Assembly (NCBI RefSeq): GCF_011762185.1
Contig: NZ_JAASQJ010000001.1
Span: forward strand, 1,054,001 to 1,118,000
Source of the DNA: Dyadobacter arcticus
GTDB taxonomy: Bacteria; Bacteroidota; Bacteroidia; Cytophagales; Spirosomataceae
Direction of reading: 5' to 3'
DNA: 64,000 nt
In this document: piece by piece, positions 51,473-60,031 of the stretch
Position numbering within the stretch: position 1 is the stretch's first letter
How the letters are laid out: the number at the start of each line of letters is the position of its first letter
The notes under the pieces: model-generated
The model's database searches: none
What the model saw: the letters and a program-made list of their open reading frames with translations, nothing else
Told to the model about the DNA's origin: nothing
Translations under genes and position numbers: made by a program

Positions 51473-52012
51473 TTATTCAGCGCTAGCTTCTTCGTTAACA
51501 TAAGATTCTGCTAACTCAGTCAATTTGTGGTCGGTTTCACCTTCCTGATTCAATGTGATCTGGAGCATATCAGCTACATCAGAATGGCCTAAGGTTCTGG
51601 CAATGTTGCGCAAGGTACCATACGACGCAATTTCATAATGCTCCACCTTTTGCGCTGCCATGATCAGTCCGCAATCGCGCACCATCGTCCCTTTGTCGGT
51701 ACTTTCGATGATCTCGTTTGCTTCCTCAATTAATCCTTCCATAGCTGCACATTTCTTCGCCTGGGCTTTTTCTCCAATCATACCAAAAATTTCTTCCAAA
51801 CGCGCCGAGTGATCTTCGGTTTCAGTTGTGTGTTGTTCAAATGCAGCTTTTAATTCTTGGGAAGTTGCGTTTTTCGACATTTTAGTCAGTGCTTTTGCCA
51901 AATGCTTTTCTGCCCAGTAAATGTCTTTTAAGCCATCTACGAAAAGTTCTCTTAATTTTTCGCTATCTGATTCTGTGATTTGATTGGTCAATTTACTTTT
52001 AGTCGCTTTCAT
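51473..52012 (-). CDS. YciE/DUF892 ferritin-like protein
   Basis: The 179-residue protein has the DUF892 four-helix bundle: LRELFVDGLKDIYWAEKHL near residue 22, AFEQHTTETEDHSARLEEIF around 58-77, then IMAAQKVEHYEIASYGTL and EGETDHKLTEL. The Glu and His residues at ferritin-type positions (E36, H39, E66, H69, E130, H131) could bind a di-iron site. Members are linked to stress and stationary phase. It is near the GSP26-like gene, which fits a stress cluster. A direct reaction is not known. Confidence 0.88.
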   Translation of the reverse strand: MKATKSKLTNQITESDSEKLRELFVDGLKDIYWAEKHLAKALTKMSKNATSQELKAAFEQHTTETEDHSARLEEIFGMIGEKAQAKKCAAMEGLIEEANEIIESTDKGTMVRDCGLIMAAQKVEHYEIASYGTLRNIARTLGHSDVADMLQITLNQEGETDHKLTELAESYVNEEASAE

Positions 52013-52259
52013 AATCGTTATTGATTAACTGTAATGGTTAGTGGAAAGAATTAATCATTCTGCAACGGTCATTCTAAAAATCATACCAAAAAAGCAATGC
52101 GCGGGAAACACGGTTTTCTGAACTATATGAAGATTAAAGTCCACACATCAGAGATTATCTAGACAATACCACAAGCTATAAGTGAGGAAATTCACGCTTC
52201 ACTAACGGAATGATTTTTTCACCCAAAACTGAAATATTCTGACACTAATCAACTTTCCT

Positions 52260-53180
52260 ATGAACAAGGCACCGTCGAAACTGGTATGGATAATTTTGGT
52301 TTTATTGCTGTTGGCCGGTGCGGGGTTTTATTTTTTCAACGCTTATAAAAAGAAGAATAGTAACCCGGTTTCCGATTTAAAACCACGGGTGGAAATGGGG
52401 ATTGGGCACATTACCAACATCACTGACAGTACCATTGATCTTTCCATCAAGTTGCTTGTAGATAACCCGTTACCTGTCGAATTGGACATTAAAGGGTTTA
52501 ATTATTTTGTTCAAATGAATGGGGTTAAGATCATTGAGAATGAATACACAGAACCCCTGCTCATTAAATCACGAGACAGCACAATTGTAAGTTTGCCTTC
52601 GCAACTCAAAATAAAAAAGCTAAAAAAAGAGGGAGAAGCCGAGGCAGCTGAGGGAGAGGATAGTGCTAACTACCATTTCGAAGGTCATTTTATCCTGAAT
52701 AAACCTTTGCTGGGGAAAGATTCAATTACGCTTTCCAAAGACAAACGTTTGCCGCTTTATCGCTTACCTCGGGTTGAAATTGTCGATTACGATATGACCA
52801 GGTTTCGGTTAAGCAAATCGGAGATTGTATTGAAACTGAAATTTTCAAATCAAAATCCCTTTCCTGTCCAATTCAAAAATCCATCTTATGTAGTGGATCT
52901 TGGTAAGCAAAAAAGGTTGGCGGAAGGGGCTGTGGAAGGTTTCACAAAGATAAAGGGTAAGAGCAGTGAAACTTATGATATTCCGCTTGCTATCGACATG
53001 GGGAAGATTTTAAAGGCAATGGGACAAGTAATTGTCAAAGGAAAATCCATTCCATTTACGCTCTATTTTAAAAGCAAGCTGGTTTCGGAGAATGATATGT
53101 TCAAAAACAGCGTTGTAAACATTGTCGTGGATGGCGAGTTAAAAGATTTGGATACGGTTAAAAAGAACCTGGCTAAATAA
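52260..53180 (+). CDS. LEA14-like (water-stress / LEA type 2) anchored protein
   Basis: The 306-residue product has an N-terminal membrane anchor (about 8-28, LVWIILVLLLLAGAGFYFF). Two beta-sandwich repeats of the LEA14/WHy type follow. The first includes HITNITDSTIDLSIKLLVDNPLPVELDIKGFNY; the second includes RFRLSKSEIVLKLKFSNQNPFPVQFKNPSY. A charged linker lies between them at about 120-138. The domains likely face the periplasm. LEA14-like proteins are linked to desiccation or stress tolerance. The molecular role is unknown. Confidence 0.82.
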   Translation: MNKAPSKLVWIILVLLLLAGAGFYFFNAYKKKNSNPVSDLKPRVEMGIGHITNITDSTIDLSIKLLVDNPLPVELDIKGFNYFVQMNGVKIIENEYTEPLLIKSRDSTIVSLPSQLKIKKLKKEGEAEAAEGEDSANYHFEGHFILNKPLLGKDSITLSKDKRLPLYRLPRVEIVDYDMTRFRLSKSEIVLKLKFSNQNPFPVQFKNPSYVVDLGKQKRLAEGAVEGFTKIKGKSSETYDIPLAIDMGKILKAMGQVIVKGKSIPFTLYFKSKLVSENDMFKNSVVNIVVDGELKDLDTVKKNLAK

Positions 53181-53216
53181 AAACCGCGTCGGTATTTTCC
53201 CAAACGTTTGCAAACT

Positions 53217-55160
53217 CTAATTGCCAACATCAAACCAAATCGTCATTTCCGATGCGCCACGGTTTGCCCAGGCGTAATAGGGGATTAATGTTACACTTTC
53301 CGATTTTAATGTATTTATTCCTCCCAACATTCCTTTTTCAAATTGGGAAGTAAATGATTGGGCCGGTTTAATGATAATCCCAAGCGCCTTTCCATGATTA
53401 TCATGTCCCTCGGCGCAATAAAGCACCGGGCCTTTTTCAATAGCGACTTTACCTTTGTCGGCTGCAATGTTTTCATTGGGTAGTACCTGGTGAACAGGCA
53501 TATCTAAAATCAAACTGATAACATCTCCTTTTTTCCATGCACGAGATAATTTCAGGTAACCTTTGTCTAATATAGCTTCTGTTTTCTTTCCGTTGATTGA
53601 AACCAAAACCGGTTTGATTTTCTTGTCTGCATAAGTATATAGTCCTCCGGGAATAGCCTCACCAGTTGCCCAGCCAGGAATGCGGATTGCGATGGGAAAA
53701 GTGGCCGTTTTTTCAGGCACTACCGAGATTTTGATATTTCCATCCCAAGGGTAATTCGTATCCTGATCTATTTTTACCGGAACATTATTGACATTCAATG
53801 TCGCTTCATTGTCGGCAAACAGGTTGATAAACAACTCATTTTCCCTTATTGCATAGATATACGCAGGCATGGATGGTAAAAAACGGGATACATTGGTCGG
53901 GCAGCAGGCGGTACCAAACCAGTCATGTCTCACAGCACCCGAACCACGGCCAAAATCATTGACTCCATTCGATGCCATGGGATTTACATAAAAGAATTCA
54001 TTTCCTTTCACTGACATTCCTCCCAGAAACCCATTGTAAAGTACCCGTTCAAAAACATCCATATATTTGGATTCGCCCGTATAGAGGTACATTTTATGGT
54101 TCCAAAGCATATTGGCGACTGCAGCACAAGTTTCGGCATATGCATTATCGTTTGGCAAAACATAGGCTTTATCAAATGCCTCTCCATCCTCACGGGCACC
54201 CACGCCGCCTGTGATGTATTGCTTTTTATAAGTAGCATCTTCCCAGATCCGATGAACGGCGGCACTGTATTGCGGATCATGTTGCAAGGGCAACATATCC
54301 GCGACCGCCGCATAGAGATATTGCGCCCTCACTGCGTGCCCCGCCGCTTCTTTTTGCCACACAAAAGGTACCTGATCCTGAAAATAGGAGGGTCCAAGTT
54401 TGTGTTCATCGAGATATAAAGTGCGCTTGTCGGACCGGCCGCGCATATCTATGAAAAATTTGGCGAGATCCAGATAATCTTTCTTGCCTGTTACCCGGTG
54501 CAAACGGATCAGTGCAGTTTCGATTTCTTCATGTCCTGGAACCACTACTAATTGGCCGGGTTTTGTTCCAAAAGTTTTAACAAGATGATCGGCATTCTTG
54601 ATTGCAACGTCTAGCAAAGTCTTTTTGCCGGTCGCTTCGTAATGGGCAATGGCTGCTTCATAAAGGTGCCCCACATTGTAGAGCTCATGGCTGCCGTTTT
54701 CGAAAGAATAGCGATAGGGGCCTGCAATCCAATCATATGCACCGGTTGTGTCTTTATTAATAGTCCGGATTGTGTACAAATAGCCATCCGGTTCTTGGGC
54801 TGCTGCAAATAAAATGATCAGACTGTCGAGATAACGATCGAGTTTGGGATCGTACTGATTTTGAAGCACATATGCGGCTCCTTCCACCACTTTGAAGACA
54901 TCGGAATCATTAAATCGCACCCCTTCAAATTTGCCTTTCTTCAATCCGCCTGCCACCGCAAAATTGTTTATCCTGCCGGACTCTTCGCAATGATGAAGTA
55001 CGTGGGGAATCATCACGGTCCGGGCTGTTTCCAGCCTGTCATGCCAGAAACCTTGTGTCGTTTTTACATTTTTAAGCGGAATTGGCGTGATCTGGTCTTG
55101 TTGTGCAGAAAGAAATTGAGAATGAATGCAGAATAAAAACAGGATCAGGTATGGACGCAT
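53217..55160 (-). CDS. GH127 family beta-L-arabinofuranosidase-like protein (DUF1680)
   Basis: The 647-residue product has a signal peptide (about 1-19, ending LSA-Q). The GH127 (alpha/alpha)6 barrel and beta domains follow. The zinc and catalytic cysteines of the family are seen: E343 and C345 in YAETCAAVANM, and C419/C420 in TACCPTN. By comparison with characterised Bifidobacterium HypBA1, C420 is the probable nucleophile. Other motifs are ITGGVGAREDGEAF and HELYNVGHLYEAA. It would remove beta-L-arabinofuranose from plant glycans in the periplasm. No other arabinan genes are nearby. Confidence 0.9.
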   Translation of the reverse strand: MRPYLILFLFCIHSQFLSAQQDQITPIPLKNVKTTQGFWHDRLETARTVMIPHVLHHCEESGRINNFAVAGGLKKGKFEGVRFNDSDVFKVVEGAAYVLQNQYDPKLDRYLDSLIILFAAAQEPDGYLYTIRTINKDTTGAYDWIAGPYRYSFENGSHELYNVGHLYEAAIAHYEATGKKTLLDVAIKNADHLVKTFGTKPGQLVVVPGHEEIETALIRLHRVTGKKDYLDLAKFFIDMRGRSDKRTLYLDEHKLGPSYFQDQVPFVWQKEAAGHAVRAQYLYAAVADMLPLQHDPQYSAAVHRIWEDATYKKQYITGGVGAREDGEAFDKAYVLPNDNAYAETCAAVANMLWNHKMYLYTGESKYMDVFERVLYNGFLGGMSVKGNEFFYVNPMASNGVNDFGRGSGAVRHDWFGTACCPTNVSRFLPSMPAYIYAIRENELFINLFADNEATLNVNNVPVKIDQDTNYPWDGNIKISVVPEKTATFPIAIRIPGWATGEAIPGGLYTYADKKIKPVLVSINGKKTEAILDKGYLKLSRAWKKGDVISLILDMPVHQVLPNENIAADKGKVAIEKGPVLYCAEGHDNHGKALGIIIKPAQSFTSQFEKGMLGGINTLKSESVTLIPYYAWANRGASEMTIWFDVGN

Positions 55161-55261
55161 CAGGAGCGGAAATTGAATGAAATGCTAACTACTTAAGTGA
55201 CTCGCTTCCAAAAAATATGCCAAATGAGCGTCTGATGGCATTGACCGGAATAATGTTCGAT

Positions 55262-56629
55262 TTACAAGCCGTATTTTTCCATTCTTCTGTAAAGCGCCGC
55301 GCGACTTAGCCCCAATTCCCGGGCAGCATCGGTAATGTTACCATTGAAACGTTTCATGGCTTTCAAGATCATTGTCTTTTCCATGTCTTCCAAGTCAAAA
55401 CCAGTTGCAGTGGTAGGCTGGCCACCGGAACTTTTGAGGAACAGGTCGTCGGGTTGCAGCGTCCTTTCCTGCGAAAGGATCACGGCGCGTTCAATGGCAT
55501 GCTGCAATTCGCGGATATTGCCAGGCCAGTTGTATTGCTGCATTTTCTTGATCAATGCGCTGCTAATATCGTTGACAGGCCGGTTGTACTTTTTTGCGTA
55601 TTGTTTTAGATAGAAGTCGGCCAATGCGCCAATGTCCTCCGGGCGCTCACGTAAAGGAGGTAAGTCGAGTTCGATGGTATTAATGCGATAAAGTAAATCC
55701 TGGCGGAAGACCTTTTCAGCTACCATTTTTTCAATGTTCATATTGGTCGCGCAGATCAGCCGCACGTCCAGCGCAATGGGCTTATTGGATCCAACGCGTG
55801 TCACTTTTCTTTCCTGAATAACTGTCAGCAGTTTGGCTTGCAGGGATAATGTTAGGTTTCCAATCTCGTCCAAAAATATAGTACCGCCTTTTGCTTCTTC
55901 AAATCTGCCCGCGCGGTCTTCCTTGGCATCGGTGAATGCGCCTTTCACATGCCCGAAAAGCTCACTTTCAAAAAGTGATTCGCTCAATGCACCCAAGTCG
56001 ACAACGACAAATGGTTTATCAGAGCGTTTTGAATGTTGGTGTAAGTGTTTGGCTAGCTGCGTTTTACCAGTTCCATTTTCGCCCAAAACCAGCACATTGG
56101 CGTCAGTTGAAGCGACTCGCTCGGCCGTTGCCAGCACTTGACGCATGATATCGCTGGAAGCTACAATGGTATCTGAGGTGGATTTGCTTTTCTTTCCGTC
56201 GTCTTTGGACTTTTCTTCCTGCACCACGGCCACCTTATCCTTTCCTCCTTCGAGGGCCACACTGATCGTCGCCAGCAGCTTGTCATTTTCCCAGGGCTTT
56301 AAGACGAAATCAATCGCTCCCGATTTTATCGCACGGATCGCCATTTCGATATCTCCATAAGCCGTGATCATGATCACTTTTGCCAGCGGGTTGATATCCA
56401 GAATGCGGTCGAGCCAATGAAAACCCTCCCGGCCGCTGTTGACATCACGGGTAAAGTTCATGTCCAGCAAAATCAGGTTATAGTCGCCGTTTGTGACCAG
56501 AAATGGCAGTTTTTGAGGGTTTTTCTCAATGTCCACCGCTTTTGCATGACGCTTTAAAAGGAGTTTTGCGGCGCTGAGAACGTCCACATCATCATCAATG
56601 ATCAGGATTTTGGCTTCGGAAAGTTGCAT
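55262..56629 (-). CDS. NtrC-family sigma-54-dependent response regulator
   Basis: With start ATG 56629 the protein has 455 residues. The receiver domain (about 1-125) has D12-D14 and phospho-acceptor D56 in LILLDMNFT. The AAA+ domain has GENGTGKT (Walker A), the sigma-54 contact loop as GAFTDA (canonical GAFTGA), GGTIFLDEIGN and RLICATN. A Fis-type helix-turn-helix closes the protein (NITDAARELGLSRAALYRR). It hydrolyses ATP to open sigma-54 promoters. It is divergent from the membrane-fusion/ABC transporter operon, and likely enhancer sites lie in the gap. Confidence 0.95.
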   Translation of the reverse strand: MQLSEAKILIIDDDVDVLSAAKLLLKRHAKAVDIEKNPQKLPFLVTNGDYNLILLDMNFTRDVNSGREGFHWLDRILDINPLAKVIMITAYGDIEMAIRAIKSGAIDFVLKPWENDKLLATISVALEGGKDKVAVVQEEKSKDDGKKSKSTSDTIVASSDIMRQVLATAERVASTDANVLVLGENGTGKTQLAKHLHQHSKRSDKPFVVVDLGALSESLFESELFGHVKGAFTDAKEDRAGRFEEAKGGTIFLDEIGNLTLSLQAKLLTVIQERKVTRVGSNKPIALDVRLICATNMNIEKMVAEKVFRQDLLYRINTIELDLPPLRERPEDIGALADFYLKQYAKKYNRPVNDISSALIKKMQQYNWPGNIRELQHAIERAVILSQERTLQPDDLFLKSSGGQPTTATGFDLEDMEKTMILKAMKRFNGNITDAARELGLSRAALYRRMEKYGL

Positions 56630-56763
56630 GGCTGTTTTAGAATTGCCGCTGCCTTCAGGCAACGGTTATAGAATAAGTGGTAAGATAGCAGATATGATTT
56701 GAAGTTTATTTTATAACAAGCTAAAAAGTGACTATTTTACCTCTTCGGGACATAAAAAAATCC

Positions 56764-56799
56764 TGTCCGCCGCCGAACAAAATTGTCCGATAACGAACA
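56764..56799. promoter_or_regulatory. Tandem palindromic boxes, probable NtrC-type enhancer
   Basis: Two 16-bp boxes, TGTCCGCCGCCGAACA (56764-56779) and TGTCCGATAACGAACA (56784-56799), share TGTCCG-N4-CGAACA exactly. They are spaced 20 bp apart, about two helix turns, so a regulator would bind both on one face. They lie about 65-115 bp upstream of the -24/-12-like promoter. A weaker half site, TTCGGGACA, is at 56744. Confidence 0.7.
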
Positions 56800-56864
56800 T
56801 TACAGGCGGTTTTAAATTCAGTAAACGAATTGATTTTCAAGCTTTTATACGCTAACCATGACTT

Positions 56865-56879
56865 TGGCATAAGGATTGG
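56865..56879 (+). promoter_or_regulatory. Sigma-54-like (-24/-12) promoter of the ABC transporter operon
   Basis: TGGCAT-N5-TTGG closely matches the TGGCAC-N5-TTGC consensus, with the GG and second-box G separated by the required 10 bp. It ends 46 bp before the ATG at 56926. The neighbouring NtrC-type gene and the upstream paired boxes support the call. Confidence 0.6.
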
Positions 56880-56925
56880 ATAAACATTAGCAAAGTATAA
56901 AAGCGAAATCAATTACGAACATATA

Positions 56926-58233
56926 ATGGAAGTCAAGACACCTAACACAACAAGCAGCAACGGGTTCACCCCCGGCTCTTCGTCTATGGACAAAATTAAA
57001 CCGAAGAAATTCTGGACTACTCAGCGAATTGGTATTATTGCTGGTAGCACATTACTGGTCGCTTTTTTAGTATATCAATTCTTTTTTGCCGATAAACGCA
57101 GCAAGCTCAACGTAGAGCAGGACAAGCTAACGGTATCGACTGTGGCACAGGGCAAATTCGACGAATTCATTGTAGTTACCGGGGTAGTTCAGCCTTTGAA
57201 AACAATTCAGCTGGATGCGATCGTAGGTGGATATGTTACCGAGAAATTGATAGAAGGTGGTAACATGGTTAAACAAGGCGACATTCTGCTGCGTCTTGAA
57301 AACCAGAATCTGAAATTAAGCTTCCTCCAATCAGAAACGGAAGCGAGCCGACTGGTTAATGACTTGCAAAATACTCGTCAAAGTCTGAAAATAGCCCGTT
57401 TTACGCTGCAAAAGACATTAAGCGATCTCGATTTTCAGATTGATCAGGCAAAAGATGCGCATGATCGTAATACCAAGCTTTATAAAGATAAAGTGATCCC
57501 TGATGCGGATTACCTGAAAACCAAACGTGATTACGAGAAACTGGTAAAACAGCGCGAAATCGAAATCGAATCGCAGAAATATCAGGAGGAGAATGCTAAA
57601 ATGCAGATCACGCAATTGGAGAAAACATTGCTCAGCACGCAGAAAAACGTTGCGCTTTGGAGACAAACATTGGATAACCTTGTGGTTAAGGCACCGGTTT
57701 CAGGATTACTGTCATCCATGAATGTAGAGGTAGGATCGAATATCAATCAGGGCCAGAATATTGGTCAGATCGATGATTTGAATGGTTTCAAAATGCGTGT
57801 CAGTGTGGATGAACACTATATTTCAAGGATATTCTCCGGCCTCACAGGTTCCATGGAATTCAATGGCAAAGACTACGCCCTTAAAATCATCAAAATTTAT
57901 CCTGAGGTACTGAGCGGCAGATTCGAAGTTGATATGGATTTCGACAAAGGAGCGCCAGAATTGATCAAAAGAGGCCAGTCGGCACCGATCCGTGTGCAGC
58001 TTGGACAACCTTCGCAGGCAACATTGCTTCCCGTTGGCGGATTCTTCTCTGAAACAGGCGGTAACTGGGTATATGTACTCTCGGAAGACGGAAAACGCGC
58101 TTCGAAACGCACCATCACCCTCGGCCGCAAAAACCCAGAATTCTTCGAAGTCCTCGAAGGCCTGAAACCCGGCGAAAAAGTCATCACAAGCTCATATGAG
58201 AACTTTGGGGATAATGAGGTGCTTGAATTTTAG
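56926..58233 (+). CDS. Membrane fusion (periplasmic adaptor) protein of an ABC efflux system
   Basis: The 435-residue protein has an N-terminal membrane anchor (about 34-54). The first half of a lipoyl/barrel domain follows (VVTGVVQPLKTIQLDAIVGG and GGNMVKQGDILLRLEN, about 80-125). Next is a long alpha-helical hairpin (about 130-245) with Gln/Lys-rich heptads. The returning half has VVKAPVSGLLSSMNVEVGS and IDDLNGFKMRVSVDE, and a beta-barrel and tail ends the protein. This is the HlyD/MacA-type adaptor that links an inner-membrane ABC pump to an outer-membrane channel. It is the first gene of the operon. Its TAG lies at the edge of repeat element A2. Confidence 0.92.
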   Translation: MEVKTPNTTSSNGFTPGSSSMDKIKPKKFWTTQRIGIIAGSTLLVAFLVYQFFFADKRSKLNVEQDKLTVSTVAQGKFDEFIVVTGVVQPLKTIQLDAIVGGYVTEKLIEGGNMVKQGDILLRLENQNLKLSFLQSETEASRLVNDLQNTRQSLKIARFTLQKTLSDLDFQIDQAKDAHDRNTKLYKDKVIPDADYLKTKRDYEKLVKQREIEIESQKYQEENAKMQITQLEKTLLSTQKNVALWRQTLDNLVVKAPVSGLLSSMNVEVGSNINQGQNIGQIDDLNGFKMRVSVDEHYISRIFSGLTGSMEFNGKDYALKIIKIYPEVLSGRFEVDMDFDKGAPELIKRGQSAPIRVQLGQPSQATLLPVGGFFSETGGNWVYVLSEDGKRASKRTITLGRKNPEFFEVLEGLKPGEKVITSSYENFGDNEVLEF

Positions 58234-58688
58234 ATGAAGGGAGAAAAGGGATTAAAGGGGGAGAAAGGGACGATGGGGAGGAAAGGGAAGGAGGAGCGTT
58301 GAGTGAGTTGGCTTTCCTGGGAGAGAATATTAGAAGTTTGATTCCCTTGTTTGATTAGGTTTTGAATCATCGCTGATAAAAGACGGCTTTTGGATATTAA
58401 TTCATTCCCTTTTTCAGAAGTAACTAAGCCTATACCGATGGCAATATAGATTTGAGTTCTTAATTCACCTGACGATCCTTTTGCAATTCTAAGAAACCTG
58501 ATAAACTCCTTATTGGAATGACGTTCAAAACCCTCGGCAATATTGGAAGGAACAGAAACAGAGGCTCGACACATTTGGTCTTTGATGCCAAAATCTTTAC
58601 AGCCGCTAAGCATGTCATATACAAGGATGGATAATGATAGGCCATCCTGCCAAACTTTTAAATCTTCAAATTTTTCAACTTTTGACAT
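58230..58688 (-). CDS. Four-helix-bundle protein (23S rRNA intervening-sequence protein family), inside element A2
   Basis: From ATG 58688 (MSKVEKFEDLKVWQD) the frame gives 152 residues. The first about 118 match the four-helix-bundle family: FEDLKVWQDGLSL, KDQMCRASVSVPSNIAEGF, SNKEFIRFLRIAKGSSGELRTQ. The last about 20 residues (SSFPFLPIVPFSPFNPFSPF) are encoded by the polypurine repeat arm, so they are probably not part of the ancestral protein. The gene is antisense to the transporter operon and sits between inverted A2 arms. The family is known from rRNA intervening sequences and scattered genomic copies, and its function is unknown. Confidence 0.82.
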   Translation of the reverse strand: MSKVEKFEDLKVWQDGLSLSILVYDMLSGCKDFGIKDQMCRASVSVPSNIAEGFERHSNKEFIRFLRIAKGSSGELRTQIYIAIGIGLVTSEKGNELISKSRLLSAMIQNLIKQGNQTSNILSQESQLTQRSSFPFLPIVPFSPFNPFSPFI

Positions 58689-58763
58689 AACAAATTGGAT
58701 TGGTGATAGAATAAGGGTAATGATATAAAATTTATCCCTTTCCTCCTTCCCCCCTTTCCTCCC
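58232..58763. repeat. Inverted element A2 carrying a four-helix-bundle gene
   Basis: The left arm (about 58232-58296) is purine-rich with GGGAGAAA and GGGGAGGAAAGGGAAGGAGGAG. The right arm (about 58736-58763) is its pyrimidine-rich inverted counterpart, CCCTTTCCTCC and CCCCCCTTTCCTCCC. The four-helix-bundle gene lies between them in reverse orientation to the operon. The element starts at the adaptor gene stop codon and ends 15 bp before the ATPase ATG. Elements at 23708 and 62418 have the arms without cargo. Confidence 0.7.
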
Positions 58764-58778
58764 AAACTTTAAAAAACA

Positions 58779-59456
58779 ATGATTAAAATTGCCAACATGC
58801 ATAAGGTATTTTCTACGGAAGAAGTAGAGACCACGGCCTTGAATGGGATTGACATGGATGTCAGAGATGGCGAGTTTGTAGCGATAATGGGTCCTTCCGG
58901 TTGCGGAAAATCCACATTGCTGAACATCCTCGGATTATTGGATAATCCAAGCGAAGGTTCGTACGAGTTCTACGGGACCGAAGTTGCTAAAATGTCCGAG
59001 CGCCAGCGCGCCCAGATCCGTAAGGGAAACATTGGTTTTGTGTTTCAGAGCTTTAACCTGATCGACGAGCTGACAGTTTATGAAAACGTGGAACTTCCAT
59101 TGCTGTATCTGAAAACCCCTCCGGCTGAAAGAAAAGAAAAAGTAGAAGCTGCGTTGACGCGCATGAATATGATGCACCGCCGCAACCACTTTCCACAGCA
59201 ACTTTCAGGTGGTCAGCAGCAACGTACTGCCATTGCACGGGCCGTTGTAGCTACACCAAAAACAATACTTGCGGATGAGCCAACAGGTAACCTTGACTCT
59301 AAAAACGGGGAAGAAGTTATGAACCTGCTCAGCCAACTGAACGCAGCCGGGACCACCATTTTAATGGTAACGCACTCACCATACGATGCAGGTTTCGCCC
59401 ACAGAATTGTTAATTTGTTTGATGGTAAGATCGTTACTGAGAAAGTGCATGTTTAG
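58779..59456 (+). CDS. ABC transporter ATPase (MacB/LolD-like)
   Basis: The 225-residue protein has Walker A GPSGCGKST (38-46), the Q-loop FVFQSFNLIDELTVYENV, the signature LSGGQQQR (about 140), Walker B ILADEPTGNLDS and a switch His in MVTHS. The sequence class is that of MacB/LolD/FtsE ATPases. It energises the FtsX-type permeases encoded downstream and works with the adaptor encoded upstream, although element A2 now separates it from that gene. Length is normal. Confidence 0.95.
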   Translation: MIKIANMHKVFSTEEVETTALNGIDMDVRDGEFVAIMGPSGCGKSTLLNILGLLDNPSEGSYEFYGTEVAKMSERQRAQIRKGNIGFVFQSFNLIDELTVYENVELPLLYLKTPPAERKEKVEAALTRMNMMHRRNHFPQQLSGGQQQRTAIARAVVATPKTILADEPTGNLDSKNGEEVMNLLSQLNAAGTTILMVTHSPYDAGFAHRIVNLFDGKIVTEKVHV

Positions 59457-59464
59457 GAGGTGAC

Positions 59465-59558
59465 AAGCTTTTAGCTGTTAGCTATTAGCTTTTTTTGCTG
59501 ATATAGAACTTATATTATGTAATCGGAAACAGCTAACTGCTAACAGCTCAAAACAGCT
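59465..59558. repeat. Inverted heptad-repeat element B2 (TTAGCTN arrays)
   Basis: The left arm (about 59465-59493) holds units TTAGCTG, TTAGCTA and TTAGCTT. A centre of about 35 bp follows. The right arm (about 59527-59558), read on the minus strand, has TTAGCTG, TTAGCAG and TTAGCTG-like units. It starts 8 bp after the ATPase stop and ends directly at the ATG of the secreted protein gene. It therefore replaces that gene's leader. Confidence 0.75.
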
Positions 59559-60020
59559 ATGAAAAAAATCCTTACTATTCTGCTGGTTGGCGTTGGTACG
59601 CTGGCCATTGCCCAAAAGAAAAATAATCCAAGCAGGAGCATTGACGACGACGGGAAGACTTTATCCATTCGGGTTACGGGTACGACCAATGGTAAGATTG
59701 CGCAGCCCTGTCCGCCAAAACCTTGTTCAGCAGCGGCGGCTGTTTTTTATTCGGACGAAAACGAGTCTCAGTTGGTTTCGGTCGAACGGGAGTATCAACC
59801 CAGCAAGTCTTCTGCGGAAATAAAAGAGTTCGTTAAGCAGGTCAAAGTGAATGCGGATGCAGGTGAGATGTACCTGCGATACAGTTTTATCAGGAATAAT
59901 GAGGAATTTATTTTTGAGAAAACCGCGGATATATCCGGCAAATCAGAGGCTCAGCGCCAGCGCATTGTCGATAATTTCGAAAGTGAAATAGAGCTGCCTG
60001 GTAAAGGGATTGAAATGTAA
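59559..60020 (+). CDS. Small secreted protein within the ABC transporter operon
   Basis: The 153-residue product has a signal peptide (MKKILTILLVGVGTLAIAQ) and a mature part with a CPPKPCSAAAAVFYSDENE motif. This CxxxxC pair could form a disulfide or bind metal. Strand-rich and Lys-rich segments and the helix SEAQRQRIVDNFE follow. No known family was recognised. It lies between the ATPase and permease genes and ends 11 bp before the permease ATG, so it is likely part of the operon and may be a periplasmic partner or cargo. Confidence 0.65.
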   Translation: MKKILTILLVGVGTLAIAQKKNNPSRSIDDDGKTLSIRVTGTTNGKIAQPCPPKPCSAAAAVFYSDENESQLVSVEREYQPSKSSAEIKEFVKQVKVNADAGEMYLRYSFIRNNEEFIFEKTADISGKSEAQRQRIVDNFESEIELPGKGIEM

Positions 60021-60031
60021 CTGACAACAAA

